A stretch of DNA of 64,000 nucleotides from Pontivivens ytuae (GCF_015679265.1 NZ_CP064942.1:744001-808000); one strand, 5' to 3'; numbered from the stretch's first letter, positions 8,478 to 17,965 are shown. Numbers and translations: made by a program. The notes: generated by a model not told the origin, from the sequence alone.

Positions 8478-9647
8478 ATGTCCGAGACGACCCGAGCCAA
8501 GGCCGAGGTTGCCCTGCGTGAAGCAGAGATGGTGACCGCCACCCTCCTGCCCGAACCCGCCCCCGAAGCCCCGCTGCCCGCCACCCTGCCGCAGGACGAG
8601 GTGCAGCGCCGCGTGGCCGAGCTCGACATGACCGACACCCAGTCGATCATCCGCTTCGGCTCGGGCGCGCAGACAGAACTTCAGGCGATCTCCCAGCAGA
8701 TGCTCGCCGGCGTGCGCAACAAGGATGTGGGTCCGGCGGGCAATTCCCTGCGCGAGATGGTATCGTCCCTGCGCGGCTTCTCCGCCAACGAGCTCGACCC
8801 CAACCGCAAGCGCAGCTTCTGGGAGCGGCTGATGGGCCGCGCCACCCCGCTCGCCAACTTCACCGCGAAGTTCGAGGAGGTGCAGGGCCAGATCGACAGC
8901 ATCACCGAGGATCTGCTGGAGCACGAGCATACGCTCCTGAAGGACATCAAGTCCCTCGACCTGCTCTACGAGAAGACCCTCGATTTCTACGATGAGCTCG
9001 CCCTCTACATCGCCGCCGGTGAGGCGAAGCTGGAGCAGCTCGACACGCAGGACATCCCCGCCAAGGCCGCCGAGGTCGAGGCCGCGCCCGAGGATCAGGG
9101 CGTGATGAAGGCGCAGGAGCTGCGCGACCTGCGGGCCGCCCGCGACGACCTCGAACGCCGGGTCCACGATCTCAAGCTCACCCGGCAGGTGACGATGCAG
9201 TCCCTCCCCTCGATCCGGCTGGTGCAGGAAAACGACAAGAGCCTCGTCACCAAGATCAACTCGACCCTCGTGAATACCGTGCCCCTGTGGGAGAACCAGC
9301 TCGCCCAGGGCATCGCCATCCACCGCTCCCGCGAGGCCGGGGCCGCGGTGCGCGACGCCAATGACCTCACGAACGACCTCCTGCGCCAGAACGCGGAGAA
9401 CCTGCAGGAGGCCAACCGCGAGATCCGTCAGGAGATGGAGCGCGGCGTCTTCGACATCGAGGTGGTGAAGGAGGCGAACCAGCGCCTGATCGACACGATC
9501 CAGGAGAGCCTCCAGATCGCCGACGAGGGTAAGGCCAAGCGCGCCGCCGCCGAGGCCGAGCTGCAGGCCATGGAGCAAAAGCTCAAGGAAACGCTCGCCG
9601 CGGCCAAGTCCCAGAACGTCGCCCAGCCGACCGCGCAACAGATCTGA
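8478..9647 (+). CDS. telA: TelA family toxic-anion-resistance protein
   Basis: A 389-residue soluble, almost entirely α-helical protein of the TelA/KlaA family (PF05816). Family features are the LREMVSSLRGF segment after a Pro/Ala-rich N-terminus, FWERLMG, the long coiled-coil region around residues 140-330 (ELRDLRAARDDLERRV), and LPSIRLVQENDKSLVTKI. Members are linked to tellurite and antimicrobial resistance, but their biochemistry is unclear. The 4-base gap from the XpaC gene indicates one operon. No TerD/TerB/TerZ gene is present, so this is not the plasmid ter system. Confidence 0.9.
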   Translation: MSETTRAKAEVALREAEMVTATLLPEPAPEAPLPATLPQDEVQRRVAELDMTDTQSIIRFGSGAQTELQAISQQMLAGVRNKDVGPAGNSLREMVSSLRGFSANELDPNRKRSFWERLMGRATPLANFTAKFEEVQGQIDSITEDLLEHEHTLLKDIKSLDLLYEKTLDFYDELALYIAAGEAKLEQLDTQDIPAKAAEVEAAPEDQGVMKAQELRDLRAARDDLERRVHDLKLTRQVTMQSLPSIRLVQENDKSLVTKINSTLVNTVPLWENQLAQGIAIHRSREAGAAVRDANDLTNDLLRQNAENLQEANREIRQEMERGVFDIEVVKEANQRLIDTIQESLQIADEGKAKRAAAEAELQAMEQKLKETLAAAKSQNVAQPTAQQI

Positions 9648-9659
9648 GCCTTCCAGGTC

Positions 9660-9742
9660 CCCTCCCCCGGGGGAGGAAGGCACATCCTCTCGACCGGCCA
9701 ATCCCCTCCCCCCGCGGGGGGAGGGTTAGGGAGGGGGGAGCC
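9660..9742. repeat. GC-rich hairpin repeat between telA and the SPFH gene
   Basis: Two adjacent palindromes, CCTCCCCCGGGGGAGG and CCCTCCCCCCGCGGGGGGAGGG, are followed by a G-run tract (GGGAGGGGGGAG). It fills the 118-base gap inside an otherwise tightly packed operon. It could attenuate or process the transcript, and the G-runs could form a quadruplex. Confidence 0.6.
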
Positions 9743-9765
9743 CCACAAAGAACGAGGATCCACCC

Positions 9766-10896
9766 ATGCCCATCTTCGACTTCCTGCGCGGCGAGTTCAT
9801 CGACGTCATCCACTGGACCGAGGACAACCGCGCCAAGATGGTCCACCGCTTCGAGCGGGAGGGCCACGCGATCAAGTACGGCGCGAAACTCACCGTGCGC
9901 GAGGGGCAGGCCGCCGTCTTCGTGCATGAGGGCCAGATCGCGGACGTGTTCCCGCCGGGTCTCTACATGCTCGAGACCAACAACATGCCGATCCTCACGA
10001 CGCTGCAGCACTGGGACCACGGCTTCCAGTCGCCCTTCAAGTCGGAGATCTACTTCGTCGCCACCACCCGGTTCACGGACCTCAAATGGGGCACGAAGAA
10101 CCCGATCATGTGCCGCGATCCGGAGTTCGGCCCGGTGCGCCTGCGCGCCTTCGGCACCTATACCGTGCGCGTGACCGACCCCGGCCGCTTCATCAGCGAG
10201 ATCGTGGGCACGGATGGCGAGTTCACCACGGACGAGATCACCTACCAGCTCCGCAACATTATCGTTTCCCGCTTCTCGGCGGCGGTGGCAGGCTCCGGCA
10301 TCCCCGTGCTCGACATGGCGGCAAACACGGAGGACCTCGCGAAGTTCGTCGCCGCCAAGATCGCGCCGGAGGTGGCCGAATACGGCATCGAGCTGCCGAT
10401 GCTGATGATCGAGAACATCTCCCTGCCCCAGGCGGTGGAGGAGGCGATGGACCGCCGCACCTCCATGGGCGTGATCGGCGATCTGGGCAAGTACACCCAG
10501 TACCAGGCCGCCGAGGCCATGGCCGAGGCCGCGAAGAACCCGGGCGGCGGAATGGGCGCCGGGCTTGGTATGGGGATGGGCATGGGCATGGCGCACCAGA
10601 TGGCGCAGACCGGCCCTTGGGGCTCGGCCCCCAGCGCCGCGGCCGCCCCGCCGCCCCCGCCGGTCGAGCATGTCTGGCACATCGCGGAGAACGGACAGAC
10701 CCACGGCCCCTATTCCAAGGCGAAGCTCGGCCGCATGGCGCAGGAGGGCACGCTCACCCGCGACACGCTGGTCTGGACCGCCGGGGCCGATGGCTGGACC
10801 AAGGCGGGTGAGATCAACGAGCTCGCCCAGCTCTTCACGGTGATGCCCCCGCCGCCCCCTCCCCCGCCGCCGGCACCGCCCTCCACCGGCGGCTGA
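9766..10896 (+). CDS. SPFH-domain protein with C-terminal GYF_2 domain
   Basis: A 376-residue protein. Residues ~20-235 form an SPFH/band-7-type domain of the YdjI (virion-core-like) branch (FRLRG-type start FLRGEFIDVIHW, then VRLRAFGTYTVRV). Next is a Gly/Met-rich linker (GMGMGMGMA, ~265-280), a GYF_2 domain (~298-355, HGPYSKAKLGRMA) and a nine-proline C-terminal run. SPFH proteins scaffold membrane microdomains, and GYF domains bind proline-rich peptides, so the protein's own tail could be a ligand. It sits 4 bases ahead of the zinc-ribbon gene, resembling ydjG/ydjI pairs in Bacillus. Confidence 0.8.
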   Translation: MPIFDFLRGEFIDVIHWTEDNRAKMVHRFEREGHAIKYGAKLTVREGQAAVFVHEGQIADVFPPGLYMLETNNMPILTTLQHWDHGFQSPFKSEIYFVATTRFTDLKWGTKNPIMCRDPEFGPVRLRAFGTYTVRVTDPGRFISEIVGTDGEFTTDEITYQLRNIIVSRFSAAVAGSGIPVLDMAANTEDLAKFVAAKIAPEVAEYGIELPMLMIENISLPQAVEEAMDRRTSMGVIGDLGKYTQYQAAEAMAEAAKNPGGGMGAGLGMGMGMGMAHQMAQTGPWGSAPSAAAAPPPPPVEHVWHIAENGQTHGPYSKAKLGRMAQEGTLTRDTLVWTAGADGWTKAGEINELAQLFTVMPPPPPPPPPAPPSTGG

Positions 10897-10900
10897 TCCC

Positions 10901-11974
10901 ATGGCGGAGATCGAGACGCACCGCTTCCCGTGTCACACATGCGGGTCGGACCTGCGCTATGCGCCCGGCGAGCGGCACCTCAAATGCGACCACTGTGGCG
11001 CGGTCGAACCGCTCGGCGCGCTGTCCCCCTGGGACGTGCAGGCGGTCGAGGAGCTCCCGCTGCGCGAGGCGCTCGCCGGTCACGTGCCCGAGGCCGCGAT
11101 GGAGATCACGCGGGTCCTCAACTGCACGAGCTGCGGCGCGCAGGTCGAGTTCGACCCCAACGAACACGCCGCCGAGTGCCCGTTCTGCGCCTCCCCCGTG
11201 GTCGCCGACACCGGCCAGCATCGCCACATCAAGCCGCGCGGCGTCCTGCCCTTCACCCTCGACAACGACGCGGGGCGCGATGCGCTGCGCAAGTGGTTGA
11301 AGGGGCTGTGGTTCGCGCCGAATGCGCTCAAAGAATACGCCCGCTCAGATCACCGGCTGCAGGGGATCTACCTGCCCTTCTGGACCTTCGACGCCCAGAC
11401 CGAGACACCCTATCGCGGCCAGCGCGGAACCGAGTACCGCCGCACCGTCGGCAGCGGCGACAAGAAGCGGACGGTGACGGAGGTGAAGTGGCGCAACGTC
11501 TCCGGCCACGTCTCCCACTTCTTCGACGACGTGCTGGTGCCGGGCTCCCGCACCATTCCCGACACCCACATGCGGCGCATCGCGCAGTTCGATCTGTCCG
11601 CACTCGAGCCCTACCAGCCGCAGTTCCTCGCGGGCTTCCGGGCGGAGGGCTACTCGATCGACCTCGCCGAGGCACAGCGGCTCGGCCAGCAGGAGATGGA
11701 GCAAGGCGTCCGCCAGCTCATCCGCCGCGATATCGGCGGCGATCGCCAGCGGATCGACGACATGCGCATGACGCTGAGCGACGAGAGCTTCAAGCACGTC
11801 CTGATGCCGGTCTGGATCGCCGCCTACCGCTTCCGGGGCAAGAGCTACCGCTTCGTCGTGAACGCCCGCACCGGCGCCGTGGCGGGCGAGCGCCCCTGGT
11901 CGCCGTGGAAGATCGCCTTCGCCGTGCTGATCATCCTGATCATCGCGGGCGTCGTCGCCCTGCTCCAGTCCTGA
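10901..11974 (+). CDS. Double zinc-ribbon membrane-anchored protein
   Basis: A 357-residue protein with two N-terminal zinc ribbons (CHTCG...CDHC at ~11-33 and CTSCG...CPFC at ~75-96), a β-rich middle region containing GIYLPFWTFDAQT, and a single C-terminal membrane helix (IAFAVLIILIIAGVVALL). Relatives are often mislabelled 'primosomal protein N' helicase', but there is no helicase motif here. It resembles YdjG-type partners of SPFH proteins. Last gene of the TerC-XpaC-TelA group, probably cytoplasm-facing at the membrane. Confidence 0.75.
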   Translation: MAEIETHRFPCHTCGSDLRYAPGERHLKCDHCGAVEPLGALSPWDVQAVEELPLREALAGHVPEAAMEITRVLNCTSCGAQVEFDPNEHAAECPFCASPVVADTGQHRHIKPRGVLPFTLDNDAGRDALRKWLKGLWFAPNALKEYARSDHRLQGIYLPFWTFDAQTETPYRGQRGTEYRRTVGSGDKKRTVTEVKWRNVSGHVSHFFDDVLVPGSRTIPDTHMRRIAQFDLSALEPYQPQFLAGFRAEGYSIDLAEAQRLGQQEMEQGVRQLIRRDIGGDRQRIDDMRMTLSDESFKHVLMPVWIAAYRFRGKSYRFVVNARTGAVAGERPWSPWKIAFAVLIILIIAGVVALLQS

Positions 11975-11995
11975 GAAGCGCCTGACCCAAAGCGA

Positions 11996-12030
11996 AGGGG
12001 CGCGGCCAACCGGCCGCGCCCCTCTTTCTT
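11996..12030 (+). terminator. Strong terminator between convergent genes
   Basis: AGGGGCGCGGCC pairs with GGCCGCGCCCCT (12-bp stem, 4-base loop) followed by CTTTCTT. It lies between the zinc-ribbon gene and the giant minus-strand gene and may serve both directions. Confidence 0.75.
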
Positions 12031-12049
12031 GTCCCCTCCAATGCGAAGA

Positions 12050-15000
12050 TCAGGTGAGGGCGAACAGGTCGTCCTCGAGCGCAATCTCTTCGTCCAGAGA
12101 AACCGCGATGATATCGAGCTCTTTGGCCACCTGAGACACGACGTCGTCCGCGTCCAAGCCCTCCAGCGCCGTCAGCGTGCCACCGTCGGATCCAATTGCG
12201 ATTGCCTCGATGTCCGCGTTCCAATCGGCCGTCAGTGCATCGTACGCTTCCTGAGCACCCGTATCCGTCGTGTAGCTGTCCGTCAGGATATAGATGTGGT
12301 TGCGTGCATTCGGATCGAGCTGTGTCTGAAGGTATTCCAGCGCCGCACCAAGATCAGAACCATCACCCCGAGCGATTTGAATGTCCTCCGGCATATTCAC
12401 CTGATCAACCAGATCGCCGTAAGCGTAGAAAGATGTCTCGAGTGACAGATCCGGTTCGAAGAGGTCATAGACCAGGAAAGCGCCCTCTGCGACTGCATTG
12501 GCCGTCCCGATCGCAAGATCGATCGAGCTGTAGCTGCCGTCAACGTTGCGATCCACTGTCGCGTTCGAGTTGTTGACGAACATCGAGGTCGACGCATCGA
12601 TCAGGAAGATCACGTTGACGTCGGCACCGGGCTCATCCGACAGGCCGTTGACCTCGATGGTGATCGTGGCGCTAGCCGTCTCACCCGCCTGGTCCGCGAC
12701 CGTGTAGTCGAAGGTCACCGTCTCCGTCTCACCCTGGTTCAGCGCAAGGAAGCTGTCGCCCGGATCGAAGCTGAAGGTGCCGTCGGCGTTGACCACCAGC
12801 GTACCGTCGTAGTTGTTCTCCTGCGAGGTCAGCGTGATCTCGGAGCCCGCCGTGAAGGCCTGCCCGTTGATCTCGATGAGGTCCAGGCTGTCGCCGGCAT
12901 CCGGATCGGTGGCCAGCGGCGTGTCGCCGAAGATCTCGCTCGATGCGATCTCGTCCTCGTTGATGGTGAGAACCTCGCCCGTCGCTTGCGGCGGGTTGTT
13001 CTCGTCTTCGCCGAGGATCGTGATCGTCGCCGTCTTCGTGTCCGTCTGGACCACGCCGCCGTCGGAGGACGCGACCGTGAAGGTGAACGTGAACGTGTCG
13101 GTGTCGCCCGTGTTCATGTCCTCCGCCATCTCGACCGACGGGTCGAAGATGACCCGGCCATCGGAGAGCACCGTCAGCGTACCGGTCCGGCCACCATCGG
13201 TGATCACGTCGTTTCGGACGATCGCACCGTCGGAGACCACCAGACCGTCGCTGATGCCCATCAGCGTGACCTCGTCGCCATCCGCGTCGGACGCATCGAC
13301 CAGCAGGTTGAACTGGGCCTTCTCGTCCTCGTTGATGGTCGCGGCCTTGTCGACGGCCACCGGCGGCACGTTGACGCCGTTGATGTTGATCGTCGCCGTC
13401 TTGGTGTCGGTCTGCTCGACCGCGCCACCGCTGGACACCACCTCGAAGTCGAAGGTGATCGTGTCCGACTGACCCAGATCGAGGTCGTCGCTGGCCGATT
13501 CGAAGGTGAAGGTGCCGTCGGCGTTGATCGTCAGGAAGCCGTCGCGGCCGCCATCCGTCACGACCGCGACGCGCTCACCGATGGTGCCGAGCGTCGTGGA
13601 CTTCAGCGCGATCGCGTCGCCATCCGCATCCGTGGCCGCCTCCAGCAGATCGCCGGAAACCGAGCTCTCCAGACCTTCCGCGTTGGCTTCGAAGACGTCG
13701 TAGACCTTGTCCTCCGCCACCGGGCCGACATTCACACCTTCGATGGTGATCGTCGCCGACTTGGTGTCGAACTGATCGGTGACGCCGCCGGAGGAGACGA
13801 CCGTGAAGTCGAACTCGACCGTGTCGGTCTCCGTCAGGTCCATGCTGTCATCGGTGGATACCAGCGTGAACGTGCCATCCGCGTTGACCGTGAGCAGCGC
13901 CGTCTTGCCATTCGAGGTCGTGACCTCGACCGTCTCGCCGATCGCACCGAGCGTGGTGGAGAAGAGCGAAACCGCGTCGCCGTCCTGGTCGGTCGCACCG
14001 TCAAGCAGGTTGCCCGTGATCTCGCTGACGAGACCCTCGGTGTTCTGCTCCGAGATGGTGCCGGCATAGTCGACCGCGACCGGAGCCACGTTCACGCCGT
14101 TGATCGTCACGACCGCGGTGGCCTCGTCCGTCTGGACGGTGGTGCCGCCTGAGGATTCCACCGTGAAGGTGAAGGTCAGCGTGTCCGTCTCACCCTTGTC
14201 GAGGCTCTCGTCCGTCGAGGTGAAGGTGAACGTACCGTCGGCGTTGATCGTCAGGTCGCCGGTCTTGCCGCCGTCCGTCGTGACCGAAACCGTCTCGCCC
14301 ACCGCACCGATCGAGGTGGAGGACAGGGACACCACGTCGCCATCCACGTCCGAGGCACCGTTGAGCAGGTCGCCGGAGACGGAGTTCTCCAGACCCTGGT
14401 CGTTCTGCTCGTTGGTCTCGACCGCCTGGTCGATCGCCACCGGGGCGTCGTTCAGGCCGTTGATGGTGATGGTCGCCGTCTGCGTGTCGGTCTGCTCGGT
14501 CGTGCCGCCCGAAGAGGACACGGTGAACTCGAACGTGTAGGTGTCCGTCTCGTTCACATCCATCGAGCTGTCGGTGGAGGTGAACGTGAAGGTGCCGTCC
14601 GGGTTCACGACCAGCGTGCCGGTCTTGCCGCCATCGGTGACGATCGAGATTTCCTCGCCGATCTCGCCGACGGAGATCTCCTTCAGCGTGATGGTGTCGC
14701 CATCCGCGTCCGAAGCGCCGTCCAGCAGGTCGCCGGAGACCGAGTTCGGCGTGCCGTCGGCCGCCGCCTCGTCCGTGCTCGCGAACTGGGCCTTCGCCGA
14801 CGGACCGTCGTTGAGGCCGGTGATGGTGATCTTGGCGATGTTGCTGTCGGTCAGCTCACCGTCGGTGCCGGTGAAGCCGAAGCTGAACGTGTCGGTCTCG
14901 CCGAGGTCGAGGTCGATGCCGTCCGGCACGAACTCGAACAGGCCGTCCGCCGTCACGGTCAGCGTACCGTTGCGGCCGCCATCCGTGACGATCTGGATCG

Positions 15001-17965
15001 GCTGGCCGATCTCACCGATGTCGATGGACAGGAGCGTGACAACGTCGCCATCCGGATCGGTCGCACCGTCGAGAAGGTCGCCATAGACCGGCGTGTTCTC
15101 GTCGGTGGTCGCTTCCTGCATTTCCACCATCGGCGGCAGGTTGTCGTCGAGACCCGTGATCGTGATCGTGACGGTTGCCGTGTCGGTCGCCGGATCGGAG
15201 AACTCGAAGCCCTCCAGCAGCGCCGCCGTCAGACCATCGGTCGTCGTGACGATCTCGGCCCCATCGGTGTTGTCGATGTCGTTGAGCTGCTCCAGCACCG
15301 CGTTGCTGCCGACGCCGACCGCAACGTTCTTGGTGTTGTAGTCGGAGGAGAGCGCCTGGACCTGCTCCAGCACGCCGGCGCCCGGGTTGCCGTCACCAAA
15401 GCCGCTGCCGGTGTTGTTGGCACCGTCCGACAGGAAGTACATGACGTTGTTGTCGGTGGTCTGCGCATCGACGCTCGCATACCAGTCGTTCGCATCGAAC
15501 AGGGCCGATTCGAAGTTGGTCCAGCCGCCATCCTGGATGCTGGCGAGCGCGTCGCTCAGGTCCGAGCTGCCCGGCTGGAAGGTGCCGAGGATCTGTGCAT
15601 CGCCCGTGACGTTGCCGCCGGTGTCGCCGCCCGGGCGGGAGCCGTCGAAGACCACGAGGCCGATGTTGATCTTGTCCGCCGGGTAGCCCAGCGCCGCGAT
15701 CTGTGCGCTCAGCGCCTGGTAGGAGGCGATCTGCGCGTCGAGGATCGTGTTGGACACGCCGTCGCCGTTCAGGTCACCCACCGCGGTGCCCGCGAACTGG
15801 TCACCGGTGGAGCCGGACTTGTCGACCACGAACAGGATGTTCTGCTGCGTGAGCGAGTCCGGGTCGATCGGGCCCTCGATGGAGTAGTCGAGCTGAACCT
15901 GGGTGCTCTCACCCTCGTTCAGGTACTCGTAGTCGCCGTTGGCGTCGAAGTCGATCGTACCGTCCGCGTTGATCATCACGCGGCCGCCCTCGGTGAGGTC
16001 GATCCACTCGCCGACATTGCCGGCCTGGCCGTTAACCTGGACCACCGGGCCCGGCTCGGCGCCGTCGGAGCGGCTGTCGTTGTCGAGCACGTTGCCCTCG
16101 ACATCGCCCGCGCCCTCGTCCTCGGTCACGGTGTAGGCATCGTCGACCGCGTCCACGGTGACGACCGGGGCCGCATCCGCGGTGCCCGCGATATCGATGG
16201 TCACGGTGGCGGTGTCGGTCGTCGTGACCTCTTCACCGGTGGCGTAGACGATGTCGTCGATCGCGCCGGAGCCCGACATCTCGATGACCATCTTGGACAC
16301 GCCGTCCACGTTGAACTGCTGGGTGCCCTGGCCGCCATTGCCGGTGGTCAGACCGTCCATCTCGGTGATCAGGTTGCCGGCCGCGTCGTAGAACTTGATC
16401 TTGTTCGTCTCGCCGTGGTCGATGTCGACCCAGGTGAGCTGCTCCACCGTCGACGGCTCGTCGAAGTCCAGCGTGAAGGAGCCACCGCGCGCGTTGTCGT
16501 CCGGGTTCCAGCTCTGGTTGTCCTCGGAAATGATGAGAACATTGCCCTGATCATCCGTCGCAAGATCGCTGTCGCCACCCGTCGGGTTGTCGGTGTCGAA
16601 GATCATCGCTTCGTCGACACCCTCATTGTGGTTCGGGTTGCGCGCCCAGACCGAGATCGTCACGCCATCGATCTGGTCGGTGATGACCTCACCGCGGCAG
16701 AACTGCTCGAAGTCGATCGTGTGCGTTTCGGAGGTCGAGGTGGTGGACGTGATGCCGTACTCGAAGGTGAAGCTGTCCGCCTCGCCCTCGCCCATCGCAT
16801 CCGCATCCGGACCCGGCGTGTAGGAGAAGGTGCCGTCCGCGTTCACAACCAGCGTGCCGGTGTAGCCGTTCGCGGTCGTGACCTGGATCTCCTCACCCAT
16901 CTCGCCGACGGAGAGGCTGTTGATCTCGCTCACGCCGGTGTCGTTGTCGAGCAGGTTGCCCGTGACGCCCGTATCCTCGTCCGTCGCGTAGGCATCGTCG
17001 GCCAGCTCGGCAGGATCGCCCACGACCTCTGCCGTGATGTTGAGGTTGTCGATGCCGAAGCTCTCGTCCCGCAGGCTCTGGTTCAGCGTGGAGCCGAAGC
17101 CGAGGCTCAGGCTGTCGCCCGGGTTGTCGATCGTCATGGTGACGGTCAGCACCTGGTCGGTGGTCCAGCTCTTGCCGTCCCAGAAGCCGATCTGGCTTGC
17201 GTCGCCGTTCTCGACCAGCGTCCAGGAGACATCGCCCGCCTCACCGGAGCGGTCGCCTGCATTGCCGGCCCAGAACTCGCCGAGGGAGATCTGCTGGCCG
17301 TTGATGGTGACGATGAACTCCTCGCCATCCCAGCTGTCGATGCGCAGGAAGTCGAAGGAGATCGTCACGCTCTCGGCGCCCGAGGGCACGTCGAACGTCT
17401 TCTCGGTCGCGACCACGCCATCCGAGCCGGAGAAGCGGCCGAGCATGTCGGAGAAGCCGCCATCCTGGTCGGTGGAGTTGTCGCTCCAGCCTTCGGCGCC
17501 GTTCGTGAAGGTCTCGTTGGTGATCTCGACGGTCGTCACCGGGCCGTCCGCACCGGGCAGCTCGGCGGTCATCGTCAGGTCGACCGAGTCGATTCGGGCC
17601 ATCTCGCCATCGTCGCGCAGACCGACGAGCGCGATCACGTCGCCCGGCTCCAGCTCCACGCCCTCGAGCGTATAGGTCGTGCTGGTGTTGCGGACGTAAC
17701 CGCCGCTGGAATCGGCATCGAAGGTGATCGTGTCGATCAGCTCGCCGTTGACGTAGACGCCGACAACCGCCTCACCGTCGTTCTCGTCGAACACGTTCAG
17801 GTCCAGATCATAGACGCCCGCCTCGCCGTCATAGACGGTCTCGGCGACGCCCTCGTTGGACGAACGGTTCTCGATGTAGGTGTATCCGTGTGCGCTGGCG
17901 GTCTGATACCCGCCGCTCAGATTCATGTGCTCTGCCTGAATCGTCGTCGTGTCGCCGATGGCCAT
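12050..17965 (-). CDS. Giant surface/secreted protein: cadherin-like (VCBS) repeats with two vWA domains
   Basis: A 1971-residue acidic protein without a Sec signal. In order: a CBM35-like β-module (~1-155), a second β-sandwich (~150-310), a VCBS repeat carrying an inserted β-rich module (~322-590), a VCBS repeat carrying an inserted von Willebrand A domain (~602-938; MIDAS start DKSGS near 714), seven tandem VCBS/cadherin-like repeats with DADGD calcium signatures (~942-1775), and a C-terminal vWA domain (DASTS near 1789). The C-terminus ends DDLFALT, fitting a type I secretion substrate. I chose ATG 17965 (MAIGDTTT) because a GGAAGGGG site precedes it. Likely adhesion or matrix role; ligand unknown. 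Confidence 0.85.
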   Translation of the reverse strand: MAIGDTTTIQAEHMNLSGGYQTASAHGYTYIENRSSNEGVAETVYDGEAGVYDLDLNVFDENDGEAVVGVYVNGELIDTITFDADSSGGYVRNTSTTYTLEGVELEPGDVIALVGLRDDGEMARIDSVDLTMTAELPGADGPVTTVEITNETFTNGAEGWSDNSTDQDGGFSDMLGRFSGSDGVVATEKTFDVPSGAESVTISFDFLRIDSWDGEEFIVTINGQQISLGEFWAGNAGDRSGEAGDVSWTLVENGDASQIGFWDGKSWTTDQVLTVTMTIDNPGDSLSLGFGSTLNQSLRDESFGIDNLNITAEVVGDPAELADDAYATDEDTGVTGNLLDNDTGVSEINSLSVGEMGEEIQVTTANGYTGTLVVNADGTFSYTPGPDADAMGEGEADSFTFEYGITSTTSTSETHTIDFEQFCRGEVITDQIDGVTISVWARNPNHNEGVDEAMIFDTDNPTGGDSDLATDDQGNVLIISEDNQSWNPDDNARGGSFTLDFDEPSTVEQLTWVDIDHGETNKIKFYDAAGNLITEMDGLTTGNGGQGTQQFNVDGVSKMVIEMSGSGAIDDIVYATGEEVTTTDTATVTIDIAGTADAAPVVTVDAVDDAYTVTEDEGAGDVEGNVLDNDSRSDGAEPGPVVQVNGQAGNVGEWIDLTEGGRVMINADGTIDFDANGDYEYLNEGESTQVQLDYSIEGPIDPDSLTQQNILFVVDKSGSTGDQFAGTAVGDLNGDGVSNTILDAQIASYQALSAQIAALGYPADKINIGLVVFDGSRPGGDTGGNVTGDAQILGTFQPGSSDLSDALASIQDGGWTNFESALFDANDWYASVDAQTTDNNVMYFLSDGANNTGSGFGDGNPGAGVLEQVQALSSDYNTKNVAVGVGSNAVLEQLNDIDNTDGAEIVTTTDGLTAALLEGFEFSDPATDTATVTITITGLDDNLPPMVEMQEATTDENTPVYGDLLDGATDPDGDVVTLLSIDIGEIGQPIQIVTDGGRNGTLTVTADGLFEFVPDGIDLDLGETDTFSFGFTGTDGELTDSNIAKITITGLNDGPSAKAQFASTDEAAADGTPNSVSGDLLDGASDADGDTITLKEISVGEIGEEISIVTDGGKTGTLVVNPDGTFTFTSTDSSMDVNETDTYTFEFTVSSSGGTTEQTDTQTATITINGLNDAPVAIDQAVETNEQNDQGLENSVSGDLLNGASDVDGDVVSLSSTSIGAVGETVSVTTDGGKTGDLTINADGTFTFTSTDESLDKGETDTLTFTFTVESSGGTTVQTDEATAVVTINGVNVAPVAVDYAGTISEQNTEGLVSEITGNLLDGATDQDGDAVSLFSTTLGAIGETVEVTTSNGKTALLTVNADGTFTLVSTDDSMDLTETDTVEFDFTVVSSGGVTDQFDTKSATITIEGVNVGPVAEDKVYDVFEANAEGLESSVSGDLLEAATDADGDAIALKSTTLGTIGERVAVVTDGGRDGFLTINADGTFTFESASDDLDLGQSDTITFDFEVVSSGGAVEQTDTKTATININGVNVPPVAVDKAATINEDEKAQFNLLVDASDADGDEVTLMGISDGLVVSDGAIVRNDVITDGGRTGTLTVLSDGRVIFDPSVEMAEDMNTGDTDTFTFTFTVASSDGGVVQTDTKTATITILGEDENNPPQATGEVLTINEDEIASSEIFGDTPLATDPDAGDSLDLIEINGQAFTAGSEITLTSQENNYDGTLVVNADGTFSFDPGDSFLALNQGETETVTFDYTVADQAGETASATITIEVNGLSDEPGADVNVIFLIDASTSMFVNNSNATVDRNVDGSYSSIDLAIGTANAVAEGAFLVYDLFEPDLSLETSFYAYGDLVDQVNMPEDIQIARGDGSDLGAALEYLQTQLDPNARNHIYILTDSYTTDTGAQEAYDALTADWNADIEAIAIGSDGGTLTALEGLDADDVVSQVAKELDIIAVSLDEEIALEDDLFALT

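Noticed and set aside
8478..9647. Plasmid-type tellurite resistance (ter) system
   Set aside because: TelA and TerC alone do not make a ter operon. TerA, TerB, TerD and TerZ are absent, so resistance was not claimed.
10565..10600. Possible slippage site in the Gly/Met repeat of the SPFH gene
   Set aside because: The repeat is a six-base GGCATG-type unit, so gains or losses would keep the frame; no evidence of a frameshift.
12050..17965. Periodic direct repeats resembling a CRISPR-like or satellite array
   Set aside because: The period is ~105 codons in frame, with synonymous drift and encoded VCBS repeats, not identical 20-40 bp repeats with spacers.
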